This document shows positions 5,423 to 7,625 of a stretch of DNA of 7,625 nucleotides, one piece after another. Source of the stretch: Chitinophaga pinensis (GTDB lineage: Bacteria; Bacteroidota; Bacteroidia; Chitinophagales; Chitinophagaceae); NCBI GenBank assembly GCA_943331145.2, contig CALQKL020000100.1, positions 1 through 7,625 of the forward strand, given 5' to 3'. A model generated the notes under the pieces. That model was not told the origin of the DNA and ran no database searches. It saw nothing but the letters and a program-made list of their open reading frames with translations. The first letter of the stretch is position 1. Every line of letters starts with the position of its first letter. Made by a program: the position numbers and the translations under genes.

Positions 5423-7625
5423 ATGGCAAAAGATTCGCGCAAGCAGGAAGCATTGGAATATCATGCCAAAGGAAGACCAGGAAAAATTGAGGTCGTTCCG
5501 TCAAAAGATGCAAAAACACAACGTGATTTATCATTAGCATATTCCCCTGGTGTTGCAGAGCCATGTAAGGAAATTGCAGCCACACCTGATGATGTGTATA
5601 AATATACAGCCAAAGGAAATTTGGTTGGGGTAATTACAAATGGTTCTGCCGTGCTTGGATTGGGGAATATTGGTCCGGCAGCCAGCAAACCTGTAATGGA
5701 AGGAAAGGGTGTATTGTTTAAAATCTTTGCTGACATTGATGTATTTGACATTGAAATAAATGAAAGCGATCCGGATAAGTTTGTACAGATTGTAAAAGCT
5801 TTAGAACCAACTTTTGGTGGCATTAATTTAGAGGACATCAAAGCACCAGAGTGTTTTTATATTGAGCAACAATTAAAGGCACAATGTAACATTCCAGTGA
5901 TGCATGATGATCAGCATGGAACCGCCATCATTTCAGCCGCGGCTTTATTAAACGCATTAGAAATCCAAAAGAAAAAAATAGATAAAGTTCATTTTGTTAT
6001 AAATGGCGCGGGCGCTGCTGCGATGGCTTGTATTAGATTATATGAATCGCTTGGTGCAAAACCTGCAAATTTTATTTTGTTTGATAAAGAGGGCATTTTA
6101 CATAAAGGAAGAACAGATGTTGAAACCTTTAAACAAAAATTTTGTGTAGATGCTAAATTCAAAGATTACAATCTGAGTAAAGCGATGAAAGATGCCGATG
6201 TGTTTGTAGGACTAAGTGTGGGCAATGTAATTACTGTAGATATGATTAAATCTATGGCACGCAATCCGATTGTATTTGCCATGGCCAATCCTGATCCTGA
6301 AATCATGTACGATGTAGCAATGACAGCGCGTAAGGATTTAATTATGGCAACCGGTCGATCTGATTTTCCCAATCAAGTAAATAATGTACTTGGGTTTCCG
6401 TATATTTTTAGAGGGGCGTTAGATGTTAGAGCCAAACAAATCAACGAAGCGATGAAACTCGCTGCCGTAAAAGCTTTGGCAGAATTGGCAAAAACACCTG
6501 TCCCCGATATTGTGAACCTAGCATACAATGAAAAAACAATTTCATTTGGCCCAACGTACATCATTCCAAAGCCATTTGATCCGCGATTATTGGCAACGGT
6601 AGCTCCTGCAGTAGCAAAAGCGGCAATGGAGAGTGGCGTGGCAAGGATAAACATTACTGACTGGGATGGATACACGATAGAACTCAACAAACGTCTCGGA
6701 TTAGATAATCAATTAAGCAGAATTTTAAGCAATAAAGCAAGAAGTAATCCAAAACGTATTGTTTTTGCCGATGCAGAAAATGCAAAGATTTTAAAAACCG
6801 CTCAATTGGTTTTGGAAGAAGGAATTGGGTTCCCAATATTGTTGGGTAATGAGAAAAGAATTCAAGAGCTGGCCGATGCAAATTCTGTTGACATTGATGA
6901 TATGCCTATCATTGATCCACAAGATGAAGAACATGAAGAAATGAGAAAACAATTTGGAGAATTGTTTTTTGAAAAGCGAAACAGAAGAGGCGTAAATCAA
7001 TACGAAGCATACAAAATAATGAGAGACAGAAATCATTTTGGATGTATGATGGTTGAAACCGGTGAAGCCGATTGTATGATCAGTGGTTTAAGTAAAAATT
7101 ATCCGGAAACCATTCGTCCGGCTTTGCAAATTATTGGTACAGATGCAGGTGTAAAAAAGATTGCAGGCATGTATTTATTGTTTACCAAAAGAGGCCCTAT
7201 ATTTTTGGCAGACACTACCGTAAACTTTACGCCAACTGCGGAAGAACTTGCAGAAATTACTTTATTGGTAGCAAAAGAAGTAAAGCAATTTAATATCGTA
7301 CCAAAAATTGCGATGCTCTCCTACTCTAACTTTGGAAGCAGCAACGCACCTGAAGCAATTTTAGTAAGACAAGCAAGAGAAATTGTAAAACAAAAAAGTC
7401 CAAATTTAATTTGTGATGGTGAAATGCAAGGAATTTTGGCTTTCAATAAAGAAATATTAAAAGAAAATTACCCGTTTACAGAGTTGGTAAATGGTGAAGC
7501 CAATGTGTTGATTTTTCCAAACTTAGCTGCTGGAAACATTGCACATAACTTACTTCAAGAAATTGGTGGCGCAGATAGTATTGGTCCAATTTTATTGGGA
7601 TTAAAAAAGCCAGTGCATGTTTTAC
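5423..7625 (+). CDS. maeB: NADP-dependent malic enzyme with phosphotransacetylase-like domain (3' truncated by window)
   Basis: This enzyme oxidatively decarboxylates malate to pyruvate and CO2, reducing NAD(P)+ in the cytoplasm and supplying NADPH and pyruvate. The window holds 734 codons and runs off the right edge; relatives are near 760 residues, so about 25-30 are missing. The malic enzyme part (about 1-430) shows AYSPGVAEPC with probable catalytic Tyr40, MEGKGVLFK with Lys95, metal ligands Glu137-Asp138 in LEDIKAPECF and Asp163 in HDDQHGTA, the dinucleotide loop GAGAAAMA (195-202), MANPDPE (287-293) and ATGRSDFPNQVNNVLGFPY (309-327). From about residue 443 (NPKRIVFADAEN) it continues as a phosphotransacetylase-like domain, including IAMLSYSNFGSS, FPNLAAGNIAHNLLQ and SIGPILLGLKKPVHVL. 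In known MaeB proteins this domain acts in oligomerisation and acetyl-CoA-type regulation rather than catalysis. The ATG at 5423 begins MAKDSRKQEALEYH, a usual MaeB start. It forms its own transcription unit after the terminator at 5269-5300. Confidence 0.96.
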   Translation, partial: MAKDSRKQEALEYHAKGRPGKIEVVPSKDAKTQRDLSLAYSPGVAEPCKEIAATPDDVYKYTAKGNLVGVITNGSAVLGLGNIGPAASKPVMEGKGVLFKIFADIDVFDIEINESDPDKFVQIVKALEPTFGGINLEDIKAPECFYIEQQLKAQCNIPVMHDDQHGTAIISAAALLNALEIQKKKIDKVHFVINGAGAAAMACIRLYESLGAKPANFILFDKEGILHKGRTDVETFKQKFCVDAKFKDYNLSKAMKDADVFVGLSVGNVITVDMIKSMARNPIVFAMANPDPEIMYDVAMTARKDLIMATGRSDFPNQVNNVLGFPYIFRGALDVRAKQINEAMKLAAVKALAELAKTPVPDIVNLAYNEKTISFGPTYIIPKPFDPRLLATVAPAVAKAAMESGVARINITDWDGYTIELNKRLGLDNQLSRILSNKARSNPKRIVFADAENAKILKTAQLVLEEGIGFPILLGNEKRIQELADANSVDIDDMPIIDPQDEEHEEMRKQFGELFFEKRNRRGVNQYEAYKIMRDRNHFGCMMVETGEADCMISGLSKNYPETIRPALQIIGTDAGVKKIAGMYLLFTKRGPIFLADTTVNFTPTAEELAEITLLVAKEVKQFNIVPKIAMLSYSNFGSSNAPEAILVRQAREIVKQKSPNLICDGEMQGILAFNKEILKENYPFTELVNGEANVLIFPNLAAGNIAHNLLQEIGGADSIGPILLGLKKPVHVL

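Noticed and set aside
5397..5841. Minus-strand open frames at the beginning of the malic enzyme gene
   Set aside because: The + strand here encodes unmistakable malic enzyme motifs; the antisense frames overlap each other and have no family features.
6166..7036. Four further minus-strand open frames
   Set aside because: All lie antisense to the continuous maeB reading frame and have no plausible start context or homology.

Overview
This low-GC window reads as chromosomal DNA of a member of the phylum Bacteroidota. The evidence is a DUF5777-type outer-membrane barrel, an HmuR/HmuY-type receptor and lipoprotein pair, Shine-Dalgarno-poor A-rich start regions, and intergenic repeat words (CCCCCAAGGGGG and CTTTGCG units) that I recall as common in this phylum. 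Genus cannot be fixed from the sequence. All genes run on the + strand.

Region 1 (1-2112) is a tight cluster of three envelope genes: a membrane-anchored OB-fold (tRNA_anti-like) protein, a periplasmic YceI-family lipocalin-like protein, and a DUF5777 outer-membrane beta-barrel. Gaps are 17 and 5 bases, so they are probably one operon, closed by a 14-bp hairpin at 2081-2112. The three predicted locations (inner membrane, periplasm, outer membrane) would span the envelope, but no function for the set is established.

Region 2 (2071-2451) is a 381-base gap with no credible gene. It holds the hairpin, a run of 9-bp GTTCAA units, a C5/G5 palindrome, a cluster of CTTTGCG units, a CGCGT palindrome, a pair of 9-bp direct repeats, and a small hairpin ending 1 base before the next start codon.

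Region 3 (2452-5300) is a two-gene transport operon. A 708-residue TonB-dependent receptor of the heme/HmuR-like class is followed 6 bases later by an HmuY-family lipoprotein, and a strong rho-independent terminator closes the unit. By homology this is a heme-capture pair. However, the mature HmuY-like protein has no histidine or methionine, and the receptor has no histidine in its plug or between its FxAP and LxPE boxes. The ligand or the coordination chemistry may therefore differ from the Porphyromonas model. The receptor also carries an EF-hand-like acidic loop.

Region 4 (5301-7625) starts a separate unit: an AT-rich leader with a perfect 11-bp inverted repeat, then an NADP-type malic enzyme fused to a phosphotransacetylase-like domain (MaeB). 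This gene is cut by the window end, about 25-30 residues before its expected C-terminus.

I found no mobile element, CRISPR array, tRNA or rRNA.
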